Part shown: positions 16,700 to 25,550 of the stretch, one piece after another
Layout: every line of letters begins with the position of its first letter
Position numbering within the stretch: the stretch's first letter is position 1
Assembly (NCBI RefSeq): GCF_900116105.1
Contig: NZ_FPAC01000001.1
Location: 1,726,862 to 1,790,861, forward strand
Direction: 5' to 3'
DNA from: Paenibacillus sp. 453mf
GTDB lineage: Bacteria > Bacillota > Bacilli > Paenibacillales > Paenibacillaceae
DNA length: 64,000 nucleotides
Program-made: the position numbers and the translations under genes
Notes under the pieces: generated by a model
Told to the model about the DNA's origin: nothing
Seen by the model: the letters and a program-made list of their open reading frames with translations, nothing else
Databases searched by the model: none

Positions 16700-17386
16700 T
16701 TGAATTCTCTTAGAGGAATAAAAATATTGCTTGTAGATGACGAACCACATATATTACAATTTTTGGAACTCGGATTAACAAGCGAGGGCTATGAGGTTAG
16801 AACAGCTGCAGATGGAATAAACGCCATCAACCAAGTCGAAGAATTTGAACCCCATGTTGCTATCATTGATGTCATGATGCCTGGTATCGACGGGTTTGAA
16901 GTATGCCGTATGATCAAAAAGAATAGAACTAACATTTCTGTCATCATGCTCACGGCAAAGGATGAAGTAGATGACCGGGTCAAAGGGCTTACATTAGGTG
17001 CAGATGACTATGTAATAAAACCTTTCAGTTTCGAGGAACTGCTGGCTCGTATCCACGCCCGTCTACGTAATCAATTTCCAAGTTTATTAGGAGAAGTTGT
17101 GTACGGTCCTTTTAAGATTGATGAACGGAGAAGAGAGATCGTTTATAACAACAACGTATTAGAGCTCTCCCCCACAGAATACGAGGTTCTTATATTCATA
17201 GTCATTAATAACGGCATCGTAATGAGCAAAGGAAGGATACTAGAGAAGGTATGGGGCTACGATTTTCAAGGAGAACAGAACATTGTCGAAGTTTACATCC
17301 GTTCTATTCGAGATAAATTGAAAGACAAGGAGCATCGACTCATTCGTACGATTAGGGGAGCGGGTTATCGCGTGGATCTTCCATGA
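16700..17386 (+). CDS. OmpR/PhoB-family response regulator
   Basis: A 228-residue regulator with a receiver domain (LLVDDEP acidic pocket, phospho-acceptor in VAIIDVMMPG, KPFSFEELLARI at its end) and a C-terminal winged helix (LSPTEYEVL, SKGRILEKVWGY, VEVYIRSIRDKL, IRTIRGAGYRV). The start is the TTG at 16700, 8 nt after AGGGGG. It overlaps the kinase gene by 4 nt (ATGA). Its position opposite the GT39/GT2/GtrA/GalU genes suggests it controls envelope glycosylation and itself; the signal is unknown. Confidence 0.93.
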   Translation: MNSLRGIKILLVDDEPHILQFLELGLTSEGYEVRTAADGINAINQVEEFEPHVAIIDVMMPGIDGFEVCRMIKKNRTNISVIMLTAKDEVDDRVKGLTLGADDYVIKPFSFEELLARIHARLRNQFPSLLGEVVYGPFKIDERRREIVYNNNVLELSPTEYEVLIFIVINNGIVMSKGRILEKVWGYDFQGEQNIVEVYIRSIRDKLKDKEHRLIRTIRGAGYRVDLP

Positions 17387-18891
17387 TGAAGACGATTACT
17401 TCCTTTATACAAAGAGTGTTTTCTCCCCAATCCTTACGTAATCAACTCCTCATTCGAACATTATTTATTCTATCGTTTATTCTTGTCATCATCGGTTTAC
17501 TGCAATATTGGGTAATGAAAGACTTTTTATATAACAATGAAGCCGAGTCTTTACGAACAAAAATGATGTCCTTGCCTCACGAGCTGTGGTCAGAATCAGA
17601 ATTGTTGATGATCGTTCCTCCATTTCGAGGATTAGAGGAAGAGGTTCCTGCACCTGTTCGTTCCAGATTTTTGTTCTTACAAGATATTTCGGTCGCCGTT
17701 ATCGGACAGAATGGCGCCTTTGAAGATCTTACTGGCAATACCGGTTTATCCTCCCCCCAATTGTCACTTGAAGAGTATACAAGCACTATGTCAGATTTAA
17801 TGAATCCACAACAAATGGATTATAGAATCGCACATGATAAAAACGGAGAAGAGCAATTATTAGTATTCAGACCCATTGGCGGAATACCTAGTAGTACAAT
17901 TGACCGTCCTTTATATTTTCTTCAAGTAGGAACCGAAACTGGCACTTTACGTGATGTTCTGTTTCAGCAGCTGCTCACCTTCATCAGCCTTTCCGTCTTT
18001 GCATTGTTTGCTGGTCTGGCGCTTTATTTAACAGTTCTAAGAAAAACGCTTGTACCTCTTTCTAACATTGTGGACGCTGTTGAAAATACAAACGCAGGAA
18101 ATTTACAACAGCATTTACCTACACGTCAAGGTCAAGAGGAAATCGATCGCTTGTCGAATACCTTTAATGAGATGCTGAAGAGATTGGAAACCTCCTTTGA
18201 ACATGAAAAGAAAACGAAAGAGCAAATGGGGAGATTTATCGCAGACGCTTCTCATGAATTGCGAACCCCACTGACGTCGATTCATGGTTTTCTGGAAGTG
18301 TTGCTGCGTGGTGCGGCTGAACGCCCTGAGCAGCTCTATAATGCATTAAATAGTATGCATGGCGAATCCAAGCGAATTATCAAGCTGGTAGAAGATCTCT
18401 TATTCCTGGCTAAGATAGACCGTGAGCCCGGGCTCCATTTATCAAAAACCAATATCACCAATCTTGTTCGGGAAATGAAATCACAACTTCGCGTTCTAGG
18501 AGGAGAACGGGAGATCATTTATGACCTCACAGAAGGCATAGAGGGTGAATATGATGCTGATAAAATAAAACAAGTGATCTTAAATTTGTTTCAAAATGCA
18601 ATTCAGCATACAGATCCGGTAAAAGGAAAAATAACAATTGCTTTGATGGTCACTGACAAGCAATTTGTGTTGTCGATTCAGGATAACGGTCCAGGAATAG
18701 GAGCCGAGAGCCTTCCATATGTATTTGATCGCTTTTATCGAGTTGACAATTCTCGAACAAGACAGCATGGTGGAGCCGGTCTAGGTCTTTCTATTACTCA
18801 AACCATCGTTCATGCTCATGGTGGGACAGTGGAAGTGAATAGTCACTTAGGGGAAGGTGCCACATTTAGTGTCTACATCCCAATGAATTAG
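17383..18891 (+). CDS. Membrane sensor histidine kinase
   Basis: A 502-residue kinase with an N-terminal helix (about 23-43, TLFILSFILVIIGLLQYWVM), an extracytoplasmic sensor region of about 140 residues, a second helix (FISLSVFALFAGLALYLTVL), a HAMP linker, the DHp motif ASHELRTPLTSIHG with the phospho-His, and an ATPase domain with NLFQNAIQH, DNGPGIG, FDRFYR and GGAGLGLSI. The partner is the regulator encoded immediately upstream. The sensor region shows no named domain that I recognise. Expected in the cytoplasmic membrane. Confidence 0.93.
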   Translation: MMKTITSFIQRVFSPQSLRNQLLIRTLFILSFILVIIGLLQYWVMKDFLYNNEAESLRTKMMSLPHELWSESELLMIVPPFRGLEEEVPAPVRSRFLFLQDISVAVIGQNGAFEDLTGNTGLSSPQLSLEEYTSTMSDLMNPQQMDYRIAHDKNGEEQLLVFRPIGGIPSSTIDRPLYFLQVGTETGTLRDVLFQQLLTFISLSVFALFAGLALYLTVLRKTLVPLSNIVDAVENTNAGNLQQHLPTRQGQEEIDRLSNTFNEMLKRLETSFEHEKKTKEQMGRFIADASHELRTPLTSIHGFLEVLLRGAAERPEQLYNALNSMHGESKRIIKLVEDLLFLAKIDREPGLHLSKTNITNLVREMKSQLRVLGGEREIIYDLTEGIEGEYDADKIKQVILNLFQNAIQHTDPVKGKITIALMVTDKQFVLSIQDNGPGIGAESLPYVFDRFYRVDNSRTRQHGGAGLGLSITQTIVHAHGGTVEVNSHLGEGATFSVYIPMN

Positions 18892-19085
18892 TCGATCTCT
18901 TTATTACGGTTTTAGTAACATATCGCTTCAATAGAAGAGTTCTAAAAATCAGCGAATAACACCACTCAAATTCCAGTTTCACATTCTCTGTCGCTTGTGT
19001 TTTGATTTAGTCTTACAACTGGTGTTGGTTCCCTATTCCATCAGAAAAATCAACATATGTTTCTGGTGTACCATTCGTTCGCATC

Positions 19086-19120
19086 AAAACGGCGTGTCCC
19101 CTTCTACGGGAACACGCCGT
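19086..19120 (-). terminator. Terminator of GH5 cellulase gene
   Basis: Near-perfect 12-bp stem ACGGCGTGTTCC/GGGGACACGCCGT followed by TTTTGATG on the minus strand, 27 nt past the cellulase stop. Confidence 0.8.
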
Positions 19121-19146
19121 CTATACGTTTTAGGCGCAAGGTTTGT

Positions 19147-20349
19147 TTATTGCATACCTTGCATGATGGCATTAATGATGCCTTGTTGGGTAACTGTGTT
19201 GTTCGAACGGTTAAACAAAGCGAAACCATGCTGACCGTTATGACCATTGTCCCAATAAACCGGAACTGATTTGTATTTCTTGGCGGTTGCTGTTACAGCT
19301 TTGGCAAAAGCTTGGCGATATACATTATTACTTGAATCATACGCTGTTTTATCGATTGAGCCGAATTCACCAATGACCACCGGATAACCTTGGGTTACAA
19401 ACTTATCGTGCATGGATTTGATTTGCGATTCCAGATAGTCTTCTTGTCCCCAAGTAGACTTCTTGGAAGGATTGGTTGCCGTTGCTCCCCACTGTGTAAT
19501 GGTACCCGATTCCTCACCTGCAAAATCCCATGGTGAGTAATAGTGTGCCGAGATCATGATTCTCTTCTCCGAGCTAGGAATAGCTGAGGATCTGAAGTTA
19601 TCCGTTGGAAGAACGAAGCCGTAATTACCTACCGTGTAATCAATATTGGTATTCCAGCCTGGAATAAGCAGCCATCTGGCATTGTTATTGCCTCCGGTCT
19701 TACGGACCGTATCCACGAAGATTTGATTGTAGGCATTCAGATTAGCGTAATATGCCGAATTCGGATTGCCGTAGGTTCCATCAAACACTTCGTTCATCGA
19801 TTCGAAAATTAGACGTTCATTATAGTTGCTGAACTTGGTAGCAATCTGCTGCCACACCTTCTGGTATTTTTCCTTAATGGCATTTTGATTGCTTCCATTC
19901 ACCAGTAACCATCCACCGGGCACGGAATTGTATCCATCACCGTGAATATTAATAATGACATAAAGCCCTTCATTGTAAGCATAGTCAACCACTGTTTGAA
20001 TTCGATTCAGCCATGCAGCATCAATAGTATAGTTGGGAGCGCTTCCAATATGATTCAAATAGGATACGGGAATTCGAATTGTTTTGAAGCCGGCAGCCTT
20101 TACCTTTTGAATCAGCTGCGGGGTAATGACTGGATTGCCCCAGGCCGTCTCATTCGGTGTACCATTCACCGATGCTTCCAGCTGATTACCCAAATTCCAT
20201 CCTGCACCCATCTCCGGCACTATTTGAGAAGCCGACAATGATCTGAAATTAGCTGCTGATACGCGGGTGTTCCACCCTGTAAGGACAACAGTCGCCAGCA
20301 ATACTAGAGCTAAGCTGAGAACGCCAAATTTCTTCATTTGTGTGAGCAT
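19147..20349 (-). CDS. Secreted GH5 endoglucanase (cellulase)
   Basis: About 400 residues with a Sec signal peptide (MKKFGVLSLALVLLATVVLT, cleavage likely after VSAA) and a single GH5 catalytic domain. Family motifs are GAGWNLGNQLEA, FKTIRIPVSY, the acid/base in IFESMNEVFDG, HYYSPWDF, the nucleophile in PVVIGEFGS, and VYWDNG. It cleaves internal beta-1,4-glucan bonds outside the cell. There is no carbohydrate-binding module, so it is a minimal cellulase. I prefer the ATG at 20349, 7 nt after CGGAGG, over the TTG at 20355. It is monocistronic with its own terminator. Confidence 0.94.
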   Translation of the reverse strand: MLTQMKKFGVLSLALVLLATVVLTGWNTRVSAANFRSLSASQIVPEMGAGWNLGNQLEASVNGTPNETAWGNPVITPQLIQKVKAAGFKTIRIPVSYLNHIGSAPNYTIDAAWLNRIQTVVDYAYNEGLYVIINIHGDGYNSVPGGWLLVNGSNQNAIKEKYQKVWQQIATKFSNYNERLIFESMNEVFDGTYGNPNSAYYANLNAYNQIFVDTVRKTGGNNNARWLLIPGWNTNIDYTVGNYGFVLPTDNFRSSAIPSSEKRIMISAHYYSPWDFAGEESGTITQWGATATNPSKKSTWGQEDYLESQIKSMHDKFVTQGYPVVIGEFGSIDKTAYDSSNNVYRQAFAKAVTATAKKYKSVPVYWDNGHNGQHGFALFNRSNNTVTQQGIINAIMQGMQ

Positions 20350-20355
20350 AACCAA

Positions 20356-20820
20356 ACCTCCGCTTATCTTATTTTTGTCTTAATCAGCAGTACAGCTACT
20401 CTCGCTATATAGATTGATTGATTCGAGAATCCGCCCCTCCTTTCCTTTCTCTATCGATCAAACACAATACTGGTCTAACACCAACAGAATAACATATTTA
20501 TGGAAAATATAGGTATTTAATTTTTAGTATTTTGATAGTTTGTTACTTAATATTTTCGTATATTTAACCTCTCAACCCGCCGACGGAGCCAAGTCTGTGT
20601 TGATGATTGTCGAACATAATGTCTGGATACCACAAACTGTGCGGCAGAGATATAAGATACTCCGAGGAGCACCTTCCGACAGCACGATAACAATAGAACT
20701 CCTGCACGATGAAATAAAAAAGCCGCTAAATTAGCGACTTTCAATGGGAATATATGCTTGTGCAACTGTAGAGCAATCTACTATTGAATAATCAATGCTT
20801 CTTTCTGGGCTAGGTTTACG
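20356..20820 (-). other. Intergenic region, cellulase promoter side
   Basis: About 465 bp with no supported gene. It carries a terminator at 20715-20741. Short frames on both strands at 20540-20765 have no recognisable content and no ribosome binding site. Confidence 0.5.
20715..20741 (-). terminator. Terminator of Gfo/Idh/MocA gene
   Basis: AGTCGCTAA/TTTAGCGGCT stem followed by a T run on the minus strand, about 80 nt after the oxidoreductase stop. Confidence 0.7.
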
Positions 20821-21972
20821 CTATTCCAATGAAGGTCCGACCGTAATCTGTTGATCAGTGAAATTATCAATATGGGCGCTTTTCTCATAGAAATGAATGG
20901 CATTCTGTTTAACGCCTGCTTGTGTATAGAATGGATCCCCAGCAGCCAGCGGAAGACTGACACTCTCTCCGGTGCTGGCTGCTTTATAGATGGCCATTAT
21001 CATTTCCAAAGTGGCACGTCCGCTAACTCCATCAATCAATGGAGGCTCGCCCGACTCAATGGCATACAGGACATTGTCGATTTGAGCAATATGTCCCTCA
21101 TACCGCAGATTTGGCAGGCTGTCATACGCTTGCTGTAGCTGTTCTTCCAGTACAACATTCTTTTCAGGAAAACCGTTCGTTTTCGACGACGAAGCGGATA
21201 TTTTCCAAGGAGCCGAAATTCGGGCATGCCGTCCCTGGAAAATAAACTGTTGATCTTCACCATGATGCACAACCGAACTTGTGATCTGCCCCAGTGTACC
21301 ATTCGGAAAACGAAGCATCGCAATGGATAAATCTTCAACCTCGGCATTGTCATGTGCAACATTGCTCATGAACGCTTGAACCTGGCTCGGTCGACCCATC
21401 ATCCAAACCAATGCGTCGATGTGATGAACCGCATGGTTCATCGTGCAGCCGCCCCCTTCCTTCTCCCAGGTACCACGCCACCAGAGATCATAGTAGCAAT
21501 GGCCGCGCCACCAGAAGGAATCTACCTGGGCATGCAAGATCGGTCCCGCAAGTCCGGTGTCCAGCATCTTTTTTAGCTTCATAATCGGATTTGTGAATCG
21601 GTTCTGAGCCACAACCGACAGTACTTTGCCGCTGCTCTGAGCTGCTTCTATCATGAGGTCGCATTCCTCCAACGATGATGCCATGGGCTTTTCTACCAAT
21701 ACATGACATCCCGCGTTCAGAAAATCTATCGCTATCGGTGCATGCTCATATGGAGGTAAACAGATGGAGACGAGATCGATTCCCTCATAAAGCAGCTCTT
21801 TGTAATCGCTAACAATTTTAGCATCAAGTCCATATTCGTTTTTCTTTGCTTCAGCCTTGTCGGGATACATATCACATAGGGCTACAATCTGACAGCGATC
21901 CTTGAACTGTAAAAAACCATGAATATGAGCTCTGGATATTGCTCCAGCACCTATGATCGCAACCTTTTGCAC
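20821..21972 (-). CDS. Gfo/Idh/MocA-family oxidoreductase
   Basis: A 383-residue NAD(P)-dependent sugar or inositol dehydrogenase-like enzyme. The N-terminal Rossmann fold begins VAIIGAGAISRAHIHGF, followed by the EKPMASSLEE motif with the conserved catalytic Lys and by GGGCTMNHAVHHIDAL in the substrate domain. The GTG at 21972 follows GGGGAGGAG. It is divergent from an AraC regulator starting 167 nt away, which probably controls it in response to a sugar. The precise substrate cannot be read from the sequence. Confidence 0.9.
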   Translation of the reverse strand: MQKVAIIGAGAISRAHIHGFLQFKDRCQIVALCDMYPDKAEAKKNEYGLDAKIVSDYKELLYEGIDLVSICLPPYEHAPIAIDFLNAGCHVLVEKPMASSLEECDLMIEAAQSSGKVLSVVAQNRFTNPIMKLKKMLDTGLAGPILHAQVDSFWWRGHCYYDLWWRGTWEKEGGGCTMNHAVHHIDALVWMMGRPSQVQAFMSNVAHDNAEVEDLSIAMLRFPNGTLGQITSSVVHHGEDQQFIFQGRHARISAPWKISASSSKTNGFPEKNVVLEEQLQQAYDSLPNLRYEGHIAQIDNVLYAIESGEPPLIDGVSGRATLEMIMAIYKAASTGESVSLPLAAGDPFYTQAGVKQNAIHFYEKSAHIDNFTDQQITVGPSLE

Positions 21973-22138
21973 AATAACTCCTCCCCTTACCTAAAGATGT
22001 TCTCAACATGATAGTACCTCAATAAGACTTTCCAATGTGATGCTGTAGTGTGGATTAAATAACGCTGGATTGCGGTTTTATAACAGGTCCGGTATATTGG
22101 TAACGTTGGATACAAACATGCCGGGAGGGTGAAGTACT

Positions 22139-23029
22139 ATGCGATATGATCTTTATAATTTTAATGAACAAACCCTTCATTTCGCGTATAAACGCAAAAG
22201 TGTTAACAATGAACATATCGAAACATTTCACTCCCATCTAGGCATCGAATTGCTCTTAATCCACAAAGGGTGCGGAACAATGATCGTAAATAACCGGAGC
22301 TATGAGATTAAACCAGGCATGCTCTGTATTTTTCAGCCTTATCAACTTCATCATCTAAAATTGGATTATTCCAATGATCAATGTTTCGAAAGATCTTTGG
22401 CTATTTTTGAACCAACGCTGTTCGAATCCTATTTCGAAAAATGGCCTAAGCTTCATACCTTTTTTAAACATATCTGTCTGGGGAAGCTGCTCTTCCCATG
22501 CCTGTATAACGTTGACGAGCAGCATGCCCTGGTTCATCAATTTAAAACCTTTCAAGCGCGTATGCCTTATTTAGATGAATCAAATCGCACGGAGGAAATT
22601 TCACTGTTTCTCGTCAATATTTTTCATTTTCTTCATCCCCTATGGGTTGAACGGGAAGGAAATTCGGGGGTTCTTCCGGTCAAGCGCAGAAATCACCAGG
22701 TGGAAAAAATATTAAGCTGGATCGAAAAGAACTATCATGTTCCTTATCGTTTGGACGACTTAGCCTATTCCTTGCACCTATCCTCCTACCACCTTTCTCA
22801 TGTATTTAAAGAAGCAACCGGGGTCAGTATTTCTCAATATATCGCAGCTCGCAGAATACATCAGTCTGTTCACTTGTTAACGACGACGAACAAACCGATT
22901 ATGGTAATTGCAGAGGAGATCGGCTTGACGAATGTGTCGTATTTTTGCAAATTGTTTAAAGAACACATGGGTGTCACGCCCCTTCAATACCGCAAACGGT
23001 GGGTCGATCATTCGTTCAATTTACAGTAA
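22139..23029 (+). CDS. AraC-family transcriptional regulator
   Basis: A 296-residue regulator with an N-terminal cupin sensing domain (FHSHLGIELLLIHKGCGTMI, IKPGMLCIFQPYQLHHL) and a C-terminal AraC domain (YRLDDLAYSLHLSSYHLSHV, IAEEIGLTNVSYFCKLFKEH, GVTPLQYRKRW). ATG 22139 follows GGGAGG. It is divergent from the Gfo/Idh/MocA gene, a common regulator-target layout for sugar catabolism. The effector is unknown. Confidence 0.92.
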   Translation: MRYDLYNFNEQTLHFAYKRKSVNNEHIETFHSHLGIELLLIHKGCGTMIVNNRSYEIKPGMLCIFQPYQLHHLKLDYSNDQCFERSLAIFEPTLFESYFEKWPKLHTFFKHICLGKLLFPCLYNVDEQHALVHQFKTFQARMPYLDESNRTEEISLFLVNIFHFLHPLWVEREGNSGVLPVKRRNHQVEKILSWIEKNYHVPYRLDDLAYSLHLSSYHLSHVFKEATGVSISQYIAARRIHQSVHLLTTTNKPIMVIAEEIGLTNVSYFCKLFKEHMGVTPLQYRKRWVDHSFNLQ

Positions 23030-23130
23030 ACGAGTAAAGGTTTGTGAAATTTAGATTAAGACAGCGCTGTATTGATTTGGTCCGCGGTGATAGTCAGTAG
23101 AATAATTACAATAGGGAGCAGTTGCAAACG

Positions 23131-23172
23131 AAAAACGGCCATTCCCTTCCTATGCCGCGGGAATAGCCGTTT
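23131..23172 (-). terminator. Terminator of rarD
   Basis: AAACGGCTATTCCCGCGG and GGGAATGGCCGTTTTTC form a long stem with a T run on the minus strand, just past the rarD stop. Confidence 0.8.
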
Positions 23173-23196
23173 AGATGGTACCAGAACGTTTCGCTG

Positions 23197-24075
23197 TCAG
23201 CTCGCCTTCGCGAGTTTCGTGCTGCGAACCGATGCTATAGCGTATACGACGAGGGCTGTCCAGATGAGCGCGAAACCAACGAGCAGAACCGGCGAGACCG
23301 ATTCCTTGAACACGAACACACTTAGAAACAGCATAATCGTCGGTCCGATGTATTGTACAAAACCTAACGTAGACAACGCCATCCGGGCAGCTGCCCGGGC
23401 AAAAAAGAGCAGCGGCAGCGCCGTTACTACTCCGGATAGCAGCAGTTCAACGAACGTAGGGGCAGGCAGTGTCCATGCCGTTGTCTTTCCTACAGCGGCC
23501 AAATAGACCCAGTAGCCAAGCGCGACGGGCAGGACTACAGCCGTCTCTGACAGCAGACCTACAGAAGCGTCTTGTACGATTTTCTTCTTCGCGAGGCCGT
23601 ACAACCCAAACGACACAGCCAGTGAGATCGCGACCCACGGGAACCGTCCGTAGTCGATGGCGATGATGAGCACAGCAGCGCCAGCGATGGCAATGGCAAG
23701 CCATTGGCCTCGGTTTGGCTTCTCACGAAGGAAGACAACCGCTAGCAGCACGTTCAGTAACGGATTCAAATAATAACCAAGGCTTGTCTCAACGACATGC
23801 CCATTGTTAACCGCCCAGATAAAGATGAGCCAGTTAACAGCAATCAGTAGCCCGCTTGCGCCGAGCGACAGTAAGAGTGAGCGGCTAGCCGCAATTCTCT
23901 TCATGTCAGCCCAGCGGCGCTGGACGGTAACAAGAATACCCATGAAGACGAACGACCAGACAACCCGATGCGACAGAATTTCGCCTGCCGGTACATCTTC
24001 AAACAACTTCCAATAAAGCGGGAGAACTCCCCACATGATATACGCAATAATAGCGTTAACCAACCCATTGTTCAT
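23197..24075 (-). CDS. rarD: RarD-type EamA transporter
   Basis: A 292-residue drug/metabolite exporter with ten predicted helices. It has the RarD-specific N-terminus (AYIMWGVLPLYWKLFEDVPA, EILSHRVVWSF), NWLIFIWAVNNGHVVETSLG, and YYLNPLLNVLLAVVFL. RarD proteins are annotated as chloramphenicol-sensitivity proteins, but the substrate is not established. ATG 24075 follows AAAGGAAA. The coding sequence is visibly more GC-rich than its surroundings, which may point to a recent arrival or a stronger codon bias. Confidence 0.9.
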   Translation of the reverse strand: MNNGLVNAIIAYIMWGVLPLYWKLFEDVPAGEILSHRVVWSFVFMGILVTVQRRWADMKRIAASRSLLLSLGASGLLIAVNWLIFIWAVNNGHVVETSLGYYLNPLLNVLLAVVFLREKPNRGQWLAIAIAGAAVLIIAIDYGRFPWVAISLAVSFGLYGLAKKKIVQDASVGLLSETAVVLPVALGYWVYLAAVGKTTAWTLPAPTFVELLLSGVVTALPLLFFARAAARMALSTLGFVQYIGPTIMLFLSVFVFKESVSPVLLVGFALIWTALVVYAIASVRSTKLAKAS

Positions 24076-24244
24076 ATTTAATTTCCTTTCTTCTCGCTAC
24101 GATGTCTGAACGAATTATACGCCTCAATCCTCGCTCAAGTAAAGGAAATAATTGGTCCTCTTGCAAGACACTCACTTGGATTTTACCCTTTTCCCAAATT
24201 GATATCTTGCACTTTTGCCATGTCTCTGACTTTTATTTCCCGTA

Positions 24245-24562
24245 TTATTCTGTACTTTGGTTATTAGACTCCTGATAGATATCAGCATATGTTTTTGAAC
24301 CTTTGATGAGGTCGTCACAGAAAGCTGCTACGTCACTGCCCGTTACTTCGAGCACACCTTTGCCCGAGGCCGCACCTTCTTCAAAAAGATCGACAATCCC
24401 CGAGAGTAAATCCGTTCCTTCAGTTAGCTCGACAGGACCAACCTTAAAGAGATATTTTTGAATTTCTTTATAGACCATCTGATAATCTTGCGGGAGCGCT
24501 TTGACACGTGCAACGTGCGCTCGCCACTCCTTTTTGCCTTCGATGATATCTTGTATTCTCAT
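24245..24562 (-). CDS. DUF1048 family protein
   Basis: A 105-residue alpha-helical protein of the DUF1048 family. The C-terminal half (VAAFCDDLIKGSKTYADIYQ) is the family core. It follows the paralogous DUF1048 gene by 9 nt and has its own AGGAGG site, so it is the third gene of the PadR operon. The function is unknown; proteins of this family regularly sit behind PadR regulators in Firmicutes. A decayed relative survives at 4587-4668. Confidence 0.85.
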   Translation of the reverse strand: MRIQDIIEGKKEWRAHVARVKALPQDYQMVYKEIQKYLFKVGPVELTEGTDLLSGIVDLFEEGAASGKGVLEVTGSDVAAFCDDLIKGSKTYADIYQESNNQSTE

Positions 24563-24571
24563 TTTACCCTC

Positions 24572-24919
24572 CTATTTACCTAATTTTTTAGCAATATTAT
24601 TGTTGAGTTGCTCGCGCCACTTGTCGCGAAAAGATTTTGCCCCTTCTTCGCCGGTCAGTGCTGAACAGAAACCTTTTATATCGCCACCCAAAACCTCTTG
24701 AACACTCTGACCGTCCGCCGCTGTTTCTTCGAACAGACCAAGTACACCGTCAAGGATTGGCATGAGGTTACGACCCGTGAAATCGGAGTGCGGCCAGAGA
24801 TGGGCATTAATGTGATCCCATGCTGCTTGATAATCAGCCGGCAGCTTTTTGGCGCGCGAGTCAAAAGCTTTCATTTCTTTAGTCATGTCGCTGCCAGTGA
24901 TTTTCTCCCAAAAGTTCAT
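24572..24919 (-). CDS. DUF1048 family protein
   Basis: A 115-residue paralogue of the next gene, sharing the pattern of an N-terminal helical hairpin (LPADYQAAWDHINAHLW), a loop (ILDGVLGLFEETAADGQSV), and a C-terminal VLGGDIKGFCSALTG helix. Starting 2 nt after the PadR stop, its Shine-Dalgarno (AAAGGAG) lies within the last PadR codons, so translation is coupled. No enzyme motif is visible. Confidence 0.87.
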   Translation of the reverse strand: MNFWEKITGSDMTKEMKAFDSRAKKLPADYQAAWDHINAHLWPHSDFTGRNLMPILDGVLGLFEETAADGQSVQEVLGGDIKGFCSALTGEEGAKSFRDKWREQLNNNIAKKLGK

Positions 24920-24921
24920 TA

Positions 24922-25242
24922 TTAATTCTCCTTTAACTCATTGATTTTTGAAGATACGAACTCCCATTTTTCCCAGAACTTTTGCAATTCCTCACGCCCC
25001 GCGTCATTGATCAAGTAAAATTTTCGTGGTGGTCCCATGTCGGACGGCTTCTTAGTAATCTCCACCAATTTGTTCTTTTCAAGTCGGATCAGGATGGTAT
25101 ACACCGTTCCGACCACAACATCGGTGAAGCCGAGGGCGTTCAATCGCCGAGTAATTTCGTAGCCGTAGGTTTCTTCGCGACTTATTATTTCAAGAACGCA
25201 GCCCTCAAGCACGCCTTTGAGCATTTCTGTTAGGTTATCCAA
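24922..25242 (-). CDS. PadR-family transcriptional regulator
   Basis: A 106-residue PadR subfamily-2 regulator: LEGCVLEIISREETYGYEIT, the winged helix with GTVYTILIRLEKNKLVEI and GPPRKFYLINDAGREEL, and a short dimerization helix at the end. The start is the TTG at 25242, 8 nt after AAGGAG. It heads an operon with two DUF1048 genes. The tandem 23-bp repeat just upstream is probably its own operator, implying autorepression relieved by an unknown ligand. Confidence 0.9.
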   Translation of the reverse strand: MDNLTEMLKGVLEGCVLEIISREETYGYEITRRLNALGFTDVVVGTVYTILIRLEKNKLVEITKKPSDMGPPRKFYLINDAGREELQKFWEKWEFVSSKINELKEN

Positions 25243-25270
25243 GACAGTCTCTCCTTGTTATTCATTGCGA

Positions 25271-25316
25271 CCGGTATAATGTAATACTTACTACCGCTAT
25301 AAGGTAACACTTAGTA
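25271..25316. promoter_or_regulatory. Tandem 23-bp repeat upstream of padR (operator candidate)
   Basis: Two directly adjacent copies, 25271-25293 and 25294-25316, match at 19 of 23 positions. Each contains a GTAA-NAC-TTA(C/G) dyad. They lie 29-74 nt upstream of the PadR start. PadR operators are usually short dyads near the promoter, so this fits an autoregulatory site. Confidence 0.6.
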
Positions 25317-25420
25317 GCGTGTTTGTCAATATCGTTTGCTCTTACATTGAATTTATCTTTTCAACTATGCACTTCGATATACTTCATACATTGCAGTTCA
25401 TGGATTTAATTGTCTAATCG

Positions 25421-25450
25421 AAAAGGACCGAGCTTCAAGAAGCTCGGCCT
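25421..25450 (-). terminator. Terminator downstream of the ABC ATPase
   Basis: CCGAGCTT/AAGCTCGG hairpin followed by TCCTTTTC on the minus strand, about 100 nt after the ATPase stop. Confidence 0.6.
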
Positions 25451-25550
25451 TAAAACAGTATCATTATTGAGAAGGTAGAATTGGTTTTATTTCTTGGGGA
25501 TTCTATATCGTTAATGCTAAACATCAGATGCTATTAAGTTTATAGCAAAC

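Noticed and set aside
20540..20765. Small genes in the cellulase upstream region
   Set aside because: Frames on both strands lack Shine-Dalgarno sites and recognisable content, and a terminator crosses them.
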